Assembly (NCBI RefSeq): GCF_000389635.1
Contig: NC_021182.1
Span: 3,162,001-3,226,000, forward strand
Reading direction: 5' to 3'
Origin: Clostridium pasteurianum BC1
GTDB lineage: Bacteria > Bacillota > Clostridia > Clostridiales > Clostridiaceae
Length of the DNA: 64,000 nt
This document shows positions 17,679 through 26,460 of this stretch, piece by piece. The first letter of the stretch is position 1. Every line of letters begins with the position of its first letter. The position numbers and the translations under genes were made by a program. A model generated the notes under the pieces. It ran no database searches, had not been told where the DNA came from, and saw nothing but the letters and a program-made list of their open reading frames with translations.

Positions 17679-18833
17679 TTAAGTAGTCCTAATACTGCTA
17701 ATTATTTCTTTTAGTGTACTAATAGTATAATCAATATCTTCTTCCGATGTTTCCTCGCCAATGCTAAACCTTATAGAGCTTTTGCACTTTTCCGGACTTA
17801 GCCCAATAGCAGAAAGTACATGAGATGGTCTTATAGATCCTGCTGAGCATGCGCTTCCAGCAGATGCACAAATTCCTTTTAAATCCAAAGACATAAGTAA
17901 AATTTCAGCCTCTATGCCATTAAAGCATATATTAAGATTACCAGGAAGTCTTTTATCATAATCCGGTCCATTAAGCTCGGTTCCCGGAATCTCTAAAATG
18001 TGTTCTGCTAATTTACTTCTCAATTTTTTTGTTCTTTCTGATTCCTTACTCATGTTCAAATTACACAACTCAATGGCCTTTCCAATTCCAACAATACCAG
18101 GAGTATTTTCTGTACCAGCTCTTCTACCCCTTTCCTGATGACCACCGTGAATAAAAGCATCTATCTTGATGCCCCTTCTTATATATAATATACCTATACC
18201 CTTGGGTCCGTAGAATTTATGTGCTGACATAGATAACATATCAATATTCATTTCTTCTACATCTATAGGAATATGCCCAGCTGCCTGAACTGCATCCGTA
18301 TGAAAAATTACTCCTTGCTCTCTGCAAAGTTTTCCTATTTCCCTAATTGGTTGTATTGAACCAATTTCATTATTTGCAAACATAATTGACACTAAAATAG
18401 TATTTTCAGTAATAGCGTTTCTTATATATTCTAGATTCACTATACCATACTTGTCAACTGGAACATATGTAATCTTAAAACCTAATTCCTCTAGATATTT
18501 ACAAGTATTAAGCACTGCTGGATGTTCTATAGCAGTAGTTATAATGTGATTTCCTTTATCTCTATTTTTTAATACTGCGCCTTTTATTGCCCAGTTATCG
18601 CTTTCTGTACCACCACTGGTAAAATAAATTTCGTTTCTCTTACAATTTATAGCCTTAGCTATTCTCTCCCTGGCATTGAAAATAGCCATTTTCGACTGTT
18701 CTGAAAAGGAAGATACTGAAGAGGGGTTACCATAAAGTGTATAAAAATAAGGCTCTATCTCCTTAAAAACTTCTTTACTCATAGGAGTAGAGGCACCATA
18801 ATCTAAATATACTAATTTTTTATCATAATTCAT
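17679..18833 (-). CDS. Cysteine desulfurase (NifS/IscS family)
   Basis: 384 residues from ATG 18833 (MNYDKKLVYLDYGASTPM). The frame is open further upstream, but that extension lies inside a 40-bp palindrome and is not conserved family sequence. PLP lysine in SAHKFYGPKG, and the catalytic cysteine loop GICASAGSACSAGSIRPSHVL is group I/IscS-like. Takes sulfur from L-cysteine for Fe-S clusters and for thiolation by MnmA, the next gene. No nifU scaffold gene follows, unlike many clostridial loci. Confidence 0.94.
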   Translation of the reverse strand: MNYDKKLVYLDYGASTPMSKEVFKEIEPYFYTLYGNPSSVSSFSEQSKMAIFNARERIAKAINCKRNEIYFTSGGTESDNWAIKGAVLKNRDKGNHIITTAIEHPAVLNTCKYLEELGFKITYVPVDKYGIVNLEYIRNAITENTILVSIMFANNEIGSIQPIREIGKLCREQGVIFHTDAVQAAGHIPIDVEEMNIDMLSMSAHKFYGPKGIGILYIRRGIKIDAFIHGGHQERGRRAGTENTPGIVGIGKAIELCNLNMSKESERTKKLRSKLAEHILEIPGTELNGPDYDKRLPGNLNICFNGIEAEILLMSLDLKGICASAGSACSAGSIRPSHVLSAIGLSPEKCKSSIRFSIGEETSEEDIDYTISTLKEIISSIRTT

Positions 18834-18860
18834 TTGCTCACTACCCTTTCTTAAAAACAT

Positions 18861-18900
18861 AATACATATGGCACAAATTACAATTTGTGCCATATGTATT
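18861..18900. repeat. 40-bp near-perfect palindrome between cysK and nifS
   Basis: Arms AATACATATGGCACAAATT and AATTTGTGCCATATGTATT, 19 bases each, spacer AC. On the operon mRNA this is a very stable hairpin, so it probably terminates, stabilises or processes the message between cysK and nifS. Confidence 0.85.
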
Positions 18901-18941
18901 CATATTTAATTTATTTGTCTTATTATTTATTTTCAGTTACC

Positions 18942-19871
18942 TTAATCAAATACTGTTGTTGATAAATATCTTTGACCTGTATCTGGGAGTATTACAACTA
19001 TATTTTTTCCTTTAAACTCTGGTCTCTTTGCAAGTTCTATAGCAGCATAAGTAGCAGCTCCTGATGAAATACCTACTAGAAGTCCTTCTACTTTAGCTAA
19101 TTTTTTAGTAACAGCAAAAGCATCTTCATTTTTTACTGGAATAATTTCATCAACTAAATCAATTTTTAAAACGTCTGGTACAAATCCAGCTCCAATTCCC
19201 TGAAGTTTATGAGGTCCTGGCTTTCCACCTTCAAGTACAGGTGAATCATAAGGTTCAACTGCAACTATTTTAACTTCAGGATTTCTAGCCTTAAGTACCT
19301 TTGCAACTCCAGTAAGTGTACCACCAGTACCTACTCCTGCTACAAATACGTCAACCTTACCATCGGTATCCTTCCATATTTCCTCTGCTGTAGTCTTCTC
19401 GTGATAAGCAGGGTTAGACGGATTTTTAAATTGCTGAGGAATATATGCATTCTTGTATTCTACTGCAAGTTCCTCTGCTTTCTTTATAGCACCTTTCATT
19501 CCATCAGGACCTGGTGTTAAAACTAGATCTGCACCATATGCTTTTAATAATTTTCTTCTCTCAATACTCATGGTTTCAGGCATAGTTAAAATTAATTTAT
19601 AACCTTTTGCTGAACATACAAGTGCAAGACCTACACCTGTATTGCCACTTGTCGGCTCTATTATAACTGTATCCTTATTTATAAGCCCTTTTTCCTCCGC
19701 ATCGGCGATCATTGAGTATCCGATTCTGTCTTTAACACTTCCTGCTGGATTAAAATATTCAACTTTAGCTAATATTTTTGCTTCAAGTTTTTCTAAATCT
19801 TCATACTTTGATAACTCTACTAAAGGAGTATTACCTATCAATTCAGTAACATTTTTAAAAATTCTTGACAT
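18942..19871 (-). CDS. cysK: Cysteine synthase (O-acetylserine sulfhydrylase)
   Basis: 309 residues from ATG 19871 with GAGGTG upstream. PLP lysine in [11 protein letters not shown], substrate loop TSGNTG, PLP phosphate loop GTGGTLTG and [14 protein letters not shown]-terminus. It makes cysteine from O-acetylserine and sulfide. It directly follows the Rrf2 regulator gene; in Bacillus and Staphylococcus CysK forms a complex with the Rrf2 protein CymR and serves as the cysteine sensor, so the gene order suggests the same partnership here. Confidence 0.95.
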   Translation of the reverse strand: MSRIFKNVTELIGNTPLVELSKYEDLEKLEAKILAKVEYFNPAGSVKDRIGYSMIADAEEKGLINKDTVIIEPTSGNTGVGLALVCSAKGYKLILTMPETMSIERRKLLKAYGADLVLTPGPDGMKGAIKKAEELAVEYKNAYIPQQFKNPSNPAYHEKTTAEEIWKDTDGKVDVFVAGVGTGGTLTGVAKVLKARNPEVKIVAVEPYDSPVLEGGKPGPHKLQGIGAGFVPDVLKIDLVDEIIPVKNEDAFAVTKKLAKVEGLLVGISSGAATYAAIELAKRPEFKGKNIVVILPDTGQRYLSTTVFD

Positions 19872-19889
19872 GAAAATCACCTCTTATTA

Positions 19890-20327
19890 TTAAATATAAT
19901 ACATAAATACGTCATTAGCAAGTGTATTATACTTCATAACTAGGTCTTCTAAAGTAATAGCATCCACTATGTCATTTATACTTTTATTAAGTTTACTCCA
20001 AACATTATAGTTAATACACATTTCTACCCTGTCTTCATTTTTAGTTTCATCAAATTCTACTAGATTCAATTCGCCTTCCAAAGCCCTTAAAATATCACCC
20101 ACTGTAACATCATTTGGTGATTGTCCTAATATATATCCTCCTTGGGAACCTTTTTTCCCTTGAATAAGTCCTTTTTTTCTAAGGGATGCAAAAATCTGCT
20201 CTAAATATCCCTCAGATATATTTTGTCTTTCACTTATACTTTTTAAAGTAACACTATCATTTACTGAATTTAAAGCTAGATCAATCATAGCTTTTAATCC
20301 ATATCTTCCTTTTGTTGAAATTTTCAT
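19890..20327 (-). CDS. Rrf2 family regulator, CymR-like
   Basis: 145 residues from ATG 20327 (MKISTKGRYGLKAMIDLAL), with AGAGGTG upstream. Winged-helix region includes ISEGYLEQIFASLRKKGLI and KGSQGGY. Only one cysteine (VEMCINYN) is in the C-terminal half, not the three of the FeS-binding IscR/NsrR type, so it should be of the cysteine-responsive CymR type. Operon order regulator-cysK-nifS-mnmA supports control of sulfur metabolism. Confidence 0.9.
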   Translation of the reverse strand: MKISTKGRYGLKAMIDLALNSVNDSVTLKSISERQNISEGYLEQIFASLRKKGLIQGKKGSQGGYILGQSPNDVTVGDILRALEGELNLVEFDETKNEDRVEMCINYNVWSKLNKSINDIVDAITLEDLVMKYNTLANDVFMYYI

Positions 20328-20361
20328 TTGCACACCTCTTATCTCAATATTTTCATCTAAC

Positions 20362-20382
20362 ATTTTACTACAATAGTAAAAT
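20362..20382. promoter_or_regulatory. Inverted repeat in the regulator leader, candidate operator
   Basis: ATTTTACTA-CAA-TAGTAAAAT, perfect 9-bp arms, about 40 bases downstream of the predicted start site of the operon and 35 bases before ATG 20327. A plausible autoregulatory Rrf2 site. Confidence 0.45.
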
Positions 20383-20423
20383 ATTGCTATACAATAACTT
20401 AGTATTTCAATATATTTACTATG

Positions 20424-20452
20424 ATTATACTACTATTATATTTTATTGTCAA
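20424..20452 (-). promoter_or_regulatory. Consensus promoter of the sulfur operon
   Basis: Minus strand TTGACA (20452-20447), 17-base spacer, TATAAT (20429-20424). Perfect match to the housekeeping sigma consensus. Confidence 0.85.
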
Positions 20453-20486
20453 TAAAATGTATACTTAAATTATTGACAATACTAAA

Positions 20487-21614
20487 TTAAATAAAGAGCC
20501 ATGCGGACGCTGCTGCCGTGATAGGTATAGTAAAAATTAACCCTATGCTTCCAGCTAAGGATTTTAAAACTTCGGAAGCTATAACATCCTGATCTAAAAT
20601 TCTAGACATAGGTAAATTATAGGATGACACCAGCATTAAAATATACATTGAACCACCTACATAGGCCAATATCAGTGTATTAGCCATAGTACCCATAATG
20701 TCCCTTCCCACATTCATTCCAGACTTTATAAGCTCTTTTGTGGAAATCTCCTTATTGTTTTCTTTGATTTCATTAACTGCCGAAGCAATAGACATGCTAA
20801 CATCCATAACTGCACCTAAAGCCCCCATTAATATCCCTGAAAATAGTAGACCTCTAAAATCAAAGGAGGTATTTTGAGATATATAAATTAACATTTGCAA
20901 TTCATCATCAGTTAAACCTGTCAATCTTAAAATGGTGCTCATTGATATCCCTATAATTGCAGCTATAATAACTCCACCAACAGTTCCTATAATTGCAGCT
21001 AAAGTTTTCTTATTTTTACCACTTATTATTAGTAGATTTAAAATACTCACACTTATACATAGTATAATAGATACTACTATAGGATTAAAACCACTTATTA
21101 TTAATGGAATAAGAATTTTTAATATAACTACACCTGTCAATAGTAACGCTGCTATAGATTTTATTCCTTTTTTTCCGCCAATAATTGCAAGTAACCCAAC
21201 AAAAACAAATAATAATATATATATGTATTTATATCTTACAACTTCATATATGTATGCACTCTTTATGCTTCCATTATCATTCTCATCGATATTTACAAGC
21301 ACCTCTGAACCCTTATGTGCTAGAGTTTCATCAAAAGTTTTATCATTTACAAGGTTGTCTAAACTAAGCACTGTTCCCTTATGGCTTCCAGAAGTAATTT
21401 TCACCTGAACCTTACTGCTTTCCATGCTTTTAGAATTCTTTTGTGTTTGTTGAGAGCTGCTGGTATTTGAGTTCTCAGATATTACTACTCCGTGTACAGG
21501 CTGATTATCATCTTCATTTGCAACAAAATTTTTATAAGAAAAAAAACATACTGCTATTAAAATTAATATTATCCCTATAATTATATTTTTTTTATTTTTA
21601 AACACAGCTTTCAC
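20487..21614 (-). CDS. YibE/F family membrane protein
   Basis: 375 residues from GTG 21614 (MKAVFKNKKNIIIGIILI). The frame is open 31 codons further upstream, but those codons are the right end of the adjacent tnpB element. One N-terminal membrane segment, an extracellular beta-rich stretch (residues about 50-130), then about eight membrane segments with the GVILKILIPL, TDDELQML and SGILMGALGAVMDV motifs of the YibE/F family. Function is unknown; in lactococci relatives occur with bacteriocin-related genes. The transposon sits within about 10-30 bases of the start, so the native promoter has probably been lost or replaced. Confidence 0.88.
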   Translation of the reverse strand: MKAVFKNKKNIIIGIILILIAVCFFSYKNFVANEDDNQPVHGVVISENSNTSSSQQTQKNSKSMESSKVQVKITSGSHKGTVLSLDNLVNDKTFDETLAHKGSEVLVNIDENDNGSIKSAYIYEVVRYKYIYILLFVFVGLLAIIGGKKGIKSIAALLLTGVVILKILIPLIISGFNPIVVSIILCISVSILNLLIISGKNKKTLAAIIGTVGGVIIAAIIGISMSTILRLTGLTDDELQMLIYISQNTSFDFRGLLFSGILMGALGAVMDVSMSIASAVNEIKENNKEISTKELIKSGMNVGRDIMGTMANTLILAYVGGSMYILMLVSSYNLPMSRILDQDVIASEVLKSLAGSIGLIFTIPITAAASAWLFI

Positions 21615-22952
21615 CGTTGCCAAAACCTTATAAAACTCTATAAGGTTGTTTAATTCCCTGTTCAACGTACTCCATTTTGCCGAAGCTACTTTGGTTTGTA
21701 TAAGCACTCCAAGGGCTTAACTTCGGATACAACGAATCCTACACCTCAGGCATAACTGTTTGAGTAGTTACGCTGAATATCTGCTTAAATTGATTGAAGC
21801 ATTAAAATCTCTGTCAATTACCGCTCCACATTCTTCACAGATATAAGTTCTTTCAGATAGTGATAATTTAGCTTTTACATGCCCACACTCACTACAAGTT
21901 TTTGATGATGGATACCATTTATCAGCTTCAACAAATTTAATTCCATAAAACTTACATTTATACTGAAGTTGTCTTTTGAACTGATATAATCCTTGTTGTG
22001 CTACAGCTTTAGATAAATGACGATTTTTCATCATACCTTTAACATTAAGTGTTTCCATAACAACTCTTGATGGTTTGGTTTTCACTATCTTATTGGTTGC
22101 TTGGTGTAAGTAATTGTTCCTAATATTAGATAATCTTCTATGAAGTAATCTAATTTGCTTTTCAAGTCTTATAATGTTGCTGGTTTTGACGAACTTCCTC
22201 CCTTCTTTATTTAATTCATATTTTCTTGATATTTTACGCTGCAACATGCGTAATCTCTTTTCAAATCTCTTAACTAATCTTGTTTTATTGATGTTATTAA
22301 AAATCATTCCATTGGAGCATATAGCAAGTTCTTTAATACCAACATCTATACCTATGCTTTTATCAGTTAACTCTATTATTGGGTTTGCTTTTTCAATACC
22401 TACAGATAAGTACCAATACTTTCCGTCAAAACTTACTCTTGGATTAGTATACTTAACACTCATTGGTATTTGCTCTCTTGTCTTAACCCAGCCTACTTTT
22501 TCAATTAAAACCATCTTAGACTTAATTTTTAGTTTTATATTGTCATTATAAAATGATGGCTTACTTTTTCTTCTACTTTTAAATCTTGGTTTATCTGCTA
22601 ATCCTTTAAAAAATCTTTTATAAGCATTGCACCCATCTTTTACAGCCTGTTTTGCTACATTATTAGATACTCCACTCACCCAATTAAGTTCTGTTTTCTT
22701 TAAGATAGTCAGTTCTTTTCTCAAATCATTATCAGATATAAATTTATCACCATTCTTATAATTTTCCTCTTGTTTAGCAAGTGTCCAATTATATACAAAT
22801 CTTGCAGTTCCTACAGATTGCCATAATTTTTGTTCCTGCCCTATATTTGGAATAATTCTAACTTTCTTCGCCAATATCATTCTCTAAAAACTCCTTAATC
22901 ATTTTCTATTATTTTTTAGTTTTAATACTTTAATTCCCTAAAAATGATTAAG
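21615..22952 (-). mobile_element. tnpB-only IS605-type element
   Basis: A single tnpB with no tnpA. Left-end side: CTTAATCATTTT (22894-22905) pairs with AAAATGATTAAG (22941-22952). Right-end side: an AACCTTATA/TATAAGGTT hairpin at 21624-21647, next to the YibE/F start. GGGAATTAAA occurs on the minus strand in both end regions (near 22930 and 21660). The 120 bases after the tnpB stop (21648-21767) are the expected place of the guide (omega) RNA. Ends are approximate, as no empty site is available. Confidence 0.75.
21768..22880 (-). CDS. tnpB: RNA-guided endonuclease TnpB (IS200/IS605 OrfB)
   Basis: 370 residues, full length for the family. RuvC-like catalytic residues: Asp in SIGIDVGIKELA, Glu in RVVMETLNVKGM, Asp in IDRDFNASINLS. 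Zinc finger CSECG...CEECG lies between the last two. N-terminal helix-turn-helix-like YNWTLAKQEENY region. AAGGAG precedes ATG 22880. TnpB uses an RNA from the element's right end to cut target DNA and favour element retention. All key residues are intact, so it is probably active. It has no partner TnpA, so movement would need one in trans. Confidence 0.95.
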   Translation of the reverse strand: MILAKKVRIIPNIGQEQKLWQSVGTARFVYNWTLAKQEENYKNGDKFISDNDLRKELTILKKTELNWVSGVSNNVAKQAVKDGCNAYKRFFKGLADKPRFKSRRKSKPSFYNDNIKLKIKSKMVLIEKVGWVKTREQIPMSVKYTNPRVSFDGKYWYLSVGIEKANPIIELTDKSIGIDVGIKELAICSNGMIFNNINKTRLVKRFEKRLRMLQRKISRKYELNKEGRKFVKTSNIIRLEKQIRLLHRRLSNIRNNYLHQATNKIVKTKPSRVVMETLNVKGMMKNRHLSKAVAQQGLYQFKRQLQYKCKFYGIKFVEADKWYPSSKTCSECGHVKAKLSLSERTYICEECGAVIDRDFNASINLSRYSA

Positions 22953-23379
22953 CTATTCTTGTGACTTTTGAATTTATCATAATACAAACATTATATATAT
23001 CCAATATAGTTATAAGTTTCTATAAAGTCTCATTAACTGTTATATACCTCTGTAAGATTAGCAACTCTAATAATAAGCTATATTTATATTATAATGCAAT
23101 AGAATATAAAATTGTTTAAACAAATTATTATTAATTAATAAACTTTATACTAAGTTGTTTTCATTATACAATAGATATTGCATCAAAGTTGCATTTATTA
23201 ACTATTATGAAGATAACACATAATTTCAATTACAATATAACTTTAACATAATTATATTAAAAAAAAATCATATATTGCAATTACATAATTATAAATTTAT
23301 AATTATATTTGTTTTATATATACTGGACATGAACTGATATTATATAATTTTATTAATTAATGGTTAGGAGAAATATTAA
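22953..23379. other. Intergenic region, no gene seen
   Basis: About 430 AT-rich bases between the tnpB element and the broken flavin reductase. It contains the ribosome site TTAGGAG of the latter. No other ORF or clear hairpin. Confidence 0.6.
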
Positions 23380-23511
23380 ATGACTAAAACACAATTTAAA
23401 GGCAGTGCTATGTTAAATCCTGTACCAGTAGTACTTGTAACCTCTGCAAATTTAAAAGGTAAAGTTAATGTATTTACCGTTGCTTGGGCTGGAACTGCAA
23501 CACAAGCATAA
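23380..23511 (+). pseudogene. 5' fragment of a flavin reductase gene split by the integrated element
   Basis: 43 codons from ATG 23380 (MTKTQFKGSAMLNPVPVVLV...FTVAWAGTATQA, stop). TTAGGAG lies upstream. It is homologous to the start of the intact gene at 23541, but stops just after the 15-base core at 23485-23499. Joined at that core to the open frame from 44354 it restores FTVAWAGTACTKPPMLTIAI and a full-length protein of about 190 residues. The original gene was thus cut by insertion. Confidence 0.92.
23485..23499. other. Left attachment-site core (attL)
   Basis: TGGGCTGGAACTGCA, identical to 44354-44368. Bases on either side differ between the two copies, so the shared core is 15 bases. 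It lies inside the flavin reductase codons for WAGTA. Confidence 0.88.
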
Positions 23512-23540
23512 ATACCGCATTTGATTAGATTGGAGATATT

Positions 23541-24119
23541 ATGAATAAATTAAATTTCAAAGGCAGTGTAATGTTAAACCCTGCTCCAGTAGTTCTTGTT
23601 ACTTCTAAAAATTCATCTAATAAAATAAATATCTTTACTGTTGCGTGGGTTAGCACTGTTTGCACCAAAGAGCCTATTATCGCCATGGGGGTAAGGCCCG
23701 AAAGACTTTCTTATCAATATATTAAAGAAAGCGGAGAATGTGTTATAAACCTTCCTACAAAAGATATGGTTAAAATTGTAGACTATTGTGGTGTTGTTTC
23801 CGGAAAAAAAGAAGATAAAATTAAGCATTTCAACTTACAACTTAATGAAGGTATATCTATCACTACCCCTTCATTGCAAAATTCACCATTGGCTTTAGAA
23901 TGTAAAGTAAAATCAGTTACACCTCTTGGAACCCATGATTTATTTCTACTTGAGGTTTTAAATGTTAAAGTAGATGAAAATTTATTAGATTCAAATAACA
24001 AAATATGTTTTAATAAAGCAAATCTTATATGCTATAGTCATGGAGAATATTATGGGTTAAATTCAAAACCACTTGGTTCTTTTGGTTATTCAGTTAGAAA
24101 GAAAAGTAAGAAAAAATAA
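23541..24119 (+). CDS. Flavin reductase-like protein, element-borne paralogue of the split gene
   Basis: 192 residues, ribosome site TTGGAG. FMN-binding split-barrel family: AMLNPAPVVLVTS-type start (VMLNPAPVVLVTSKNSSNKI), FTVAWVSTVCTKEPIIAMGVRPERLSYQYI core, and NLICYSHGEYYGL near the end. It is about 50-60% identical by eye to the rebuilt host gene. It lies only 41 bases inside the left attachment core, in the same orientation as the gene fragment, so it can replace the disrupted function and may use the host gene's promoter. Confidence 0.9.
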   Translation: MNKLNFKGSVMLNPAPVVLVTSKNSSNKINIFTVAWVSTVCTKEPIIAMGVRPERLSYQYIKESGECVINLPTKDMVKIVDYCGVVSGKKEDKIKHFNLQLNEGISITTPSLQNSPLALECKVKSVTPLGTHDLFLLEVLNVKVDENLLDSNNKICFNKANLICYSHGEYYGLNSKPLGSFGYSVRKKSKKK

Positions 24120-24151
24120 AAGCGACGGACTTATATATCCTTCGCTTTTAT
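24116..24151 (+). terminator. Terminator after the flavin reductase gene
   Basis: AAAAGCGA-C-GGA / TCC-T-TCGCTTTT stem with T-rich tail, overlapping the stop codon. Confidence 0.85.
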
Positions 24152-24430
24152 TTCGTATATAATTTTAAAGAAAGTAGATGAATTAAAATTTGTATTTATT
24201 ATTGCGTCGTGTTCTCCCAAACAATCCAATACAATTTCCCCAGTAAGCTGATTATAAATCAAATCTATACTATCAAAATTACATAAATCAATAGGTATGT
24301 ATTTTAAATTTTCCTTCTTTATTATATAGGATAAATATTCTTTTCTTTTACCAAAGTATTTAATAGCTGTTTGCTACTTTCCTCCACTAAGATTCCCCCA
24401 ATATTATCTATTATTTTTTTCTTATAAGTT
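24131..24430 (-). pseudogene. Remnant of an unidentified gene
   Basis: Minus strand reading frame of about 80 codons (KEYLSYIIKKENLKYIPIDL...FFKIIYEIKAKDI, stop at 24131-24133) with no usable start. Immediately upstream a different frame reads KKIIDNIGGILVEESSKQLL, as if one gene had suffered a frameshift near 24360. No family recognised. It overlaps the flavin reductase terminator. Confidence 0.35.
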
Positions 24431-24810
24431 TTTTATTATTAAAATTTATTTTTCTTATCTAACCCTTATTGTATCTATATTTGCGAACACTTCTCGAACG
24501 TTTGTTCTCGTATGTGTAATATTATTGTACAACTTTTATTTATGTTCTGCAAATTTTTTATAATTCTATATTCGACACCCTCAATTTGGAAAATACTCTA
24601 AAGGCTGTTATTTTAATCTAAGATTTAGTTAAAAACGTATTAATAATACATTCATTTTTTATACATATTTTGCATGTTTGAATAATAACTTTAATTGGAT
24701 TATATTAAATATATAATTTGGGAACAGTTTTATAAAATGTGTAATTTGTGACAGTATATAAAATTACGTATACAGTAATTTTCTTACTGAATTGATACTA
24801 ATTATAACCA

Positions 24811-24851
24811 ATAACGTTACAATCTAATCTAGTGATAGGAGGTAACGTTAT
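24811..24851. promoter_or_regulatory. Paired TAACGTTA palindromes around the XRE ribosome site
   Basis: ATAACGTTAC (24811-24820) and its exact complement GTAACGTTAT (24842-24851), centres 31 bases apart (three helical turns). The second copy overlaps the AGGAGG site and the ATG. They can act as two operators for a dimeric XRE repressor, or pair as an RNA hairpin hiding the ribosome site. Confidence 0.6.
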
Positions 24852-25086
24852 GATCAGAATATACTTATCTAAGTTATTAGGAGAACGTAGATGGACACAA
24901 GCAGATCTTGCTCGTAAAGCTGGAATAAGACCAGCAACTATAAATGAAATATACCACGAATTATCTGAAAGAGTGAATTTAGAACATTTGGATAAGATAT
25001 GTGAGGTATTAGACTGTAGACTAGATGAATTAATCAAATATATACCAAATAAAAAGAATCATTCTAAAAAATGGTGGAAAGAGTAA
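24850..25086 (+). CDS. Small XRE-family transcriptional regulator
   Basis: 78 residues from ATG 24850 with AGGAGGT 6 bases upstream. Almost entirely one helix-turn-helix domain: LGERRWTQADLARKAGIRPATINEIYHE, then LDKICEVLDCRLDELIKY, typical of Cro/C1-like small regulators. The start region lies within palindromic TAACGTTA repeats, suggesting autorepression. In the left part of the element; could govern nearby cargo. Confidence 0.88.
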   Translation: MIRIYLSKLLGERRWTQADLARKAGIRPATINEIYHELSERVNLEHLDKICEVLDCRLDELIKYIPNKKNHSKKWWKE

Positions 25087-25095
25087 CTATATAAG

Positions 25096-25281
25096 CTACT
25101 CATTTTTCTTCTTTAAATAATTTCTTATATCTTTTTCAGAATTTCCAACTGATTTAATAGCCGTAAATAACTCATCTTCCGTACATTGCAATAATTTACA
25201 CCACAAATTTGTTTCCCATGGTGCTTCGATATTTATTCTTGACTTATCTAGGGTTTCTTTTGTTTCTGGGTTATCGGACAT
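25096..25281 (-). CDS. DUF3606 family protein
   Basis: 61 residues from ATG 25281, with AGGAGG 10 bases upstream. Matches the DUF3606 pattern: INIEAPWETNLWCKLLQCTEDELFTAIKSVG then DIRNYL. Short, soluble, unknown function. Convergent with the XRE gene, 9 bases between the stops. Confidence 0.8.
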   Translation of the reverse strand: MSDNPETKETLDKSRINIEAPWETNLWCKLLQCTEDELFTAIKSVGNSEKDIRNYLKKKNE

Positions 25282-25830
25282 TATTTCCACACCTCCTATT
25301 TCAAAACCTCTACTTTGTAATTCATTATATTCTATAATAGTTATTATTTTATTTCGCAGTTAAAAATTATTTGTAAATTTTAATTTCATAAATAAAACTA
25401 AGTCGAAGGATTAGTAAAAATAATTTAAATGTTCATTACTTAAAAACCCATTTCTCTTAAAAAGGTATGGTTTTTATGGCTACACCTTTTTCAGCATTAC
25501 ATAAATTAAAAATATCCGATAATAATATAACTTCGGTGAAACTTTTTTCATTGAACCTCATTATAAAGTTTTTCTATTATCAAACTACAGAAAAGGTACA
25601 CTTTTAATAATGTGTACCTTTTTACTGTTCTTGCATATATTATAATTGTCAATAGCATCCATAAATCAATGCTCCATTAATCACCTTTTAAGATGTGCCT
25701 TTGCGGTGTATCTTTTTAAGATTTTATTGGATTATATATATATGGTAATATATGTAACATGTCCACCTACTTAAAGGTAGTTCGTTAAGAACTACTTCTT
25801 TTTTTATGTAAAATAATCCTATAAATATAA
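25282..25830. repeat. Non-coding stretch with four terminator-like hairpins
   Basis: Hairpins near 25461-25495 (AAAGGTATGG/CTACACCTTTTT), 25590-25622 (AAAAGGTACAC/GTGTACCTTTTT), 25686-25722 (AAGATGTGCC/GGTGTATCTT) and 25783-25805 (GGTAGTTC/GAACTACTTC with T-run). Similar hairpins recur at 28.6, 28.7, 28.8, 29.8, 31.4 and 33.5 kb. No ORF with a ribosome site. Confidence 0.6.
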
Positions 25831-25908
25831 CTAAGCTAAATGCAAATATAAAACAAACATGCCCATAATAAAAGTAAACAATGCTATAACTATAAATACT
25901 TTTTTCAT
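25831..25908 (-). CDS. Possible 25-residue membrane peptide
   Basis: MKKVFIVIALFTFIMGMFVL and YLHLA, one hydrophobic helix, from ATG 25908 with GAGAGGAT 6 bases upstream. Short enough to be chance, but the ribosome site and basic start followed by a helix are reasonable. Could be a toxin-like or regulatory small membrane peptide; no relative recognised. Confidence 0.35.
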   Translation of the reverse strand: MKKVFIVIALFTFIMGMFVLYLHLA

Positions 25909-25990
25909 TCTTATCCTCTCAATTATGATAAATTCATTAATATATTATTAACATTTTATCACAAATTATTCAAAATGTTTATTCTTATGT

Positions 25991-26035
25991 AAAAAAATAA
26001 AGCCTAGAGAAATTAATCCCTAGGCTTAAATTTAT
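25991..26035 (-). terminator. Terminator after the repeat-strand protein gene
   Basis: AAGCCTAG / CTAGGCTT stem with A- and T-rich flanks. One of three related CCTAGAG-type terminators in the element (others near 26600 and 37120). Confidence 0.75.
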
Positions 26036-26133
26036 TTCTGTATTGTAAAAGCTATCGAATAACTACTTGTAGAAATTAAACATTCTTCTTTCTCAATTTT
26101 TTAGAAAAATCCATCATATCCCCAATAAGGATA

Positions 26134-26460
26134 TCAAAATCCAAACCCAAACCCAAATCCAAATCCACCGAATGCAGCTCCTAACAATAAACCTGCTGCA
26201 AGTAGTCCTAGCCATGAACTATGCACACGTCCAAGTCTATTGCCATTCATATTATATACATTCCATCCATTAAAATATCCAACTGGCATTTCCACAGAAT
26301 TATAAATTACTCCATTTGATACATAGGCTATTGGATTATAATTTGAATCATAAAGTACAGGATCATTAACATATCCAATGATTCTGTTACTTCCATCATA
26401 AACAATATTACCACTTAAATGACCCACAACATTTTCATTTTGGTCATATATCTTTTCCAT
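26134..26460 (-). CDS. Repeat-strand protein with Gly-Phe tail, unknown function
   Basis: 108 residues, not matched to a family I can name. Residues 1-75 consist of short repeats of about 19 residues with the pattern G-x-I-V-Y-D/N-x-x-x-x-x-I/V-G-Y (GNIVYDGSNRIIGYV, DPVLYDSNYNPIAYV, NGVIYNSVEMPVGYF, WNVYNMNGNRLGRV), suggesting stacked beta strands. Then a hydrophobic WLGLLAAGLLLGAAFGG segment and a (GF)5 tail. Likely membrane-associated. Ribosome site GAAAGGATGAG before ATG. Confidence 0.7.
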   Translation of the reverse strand: MEKIYDQNENVVGHLSGNIVYDGSNRIIGYVNDPVLYDSNYNPIAYVSNGVIYNSVEMPVGYFNGWNVYNMNGNRLGRVHSSWLGLLAAGLLLGAAFGGFGFGFGFGF

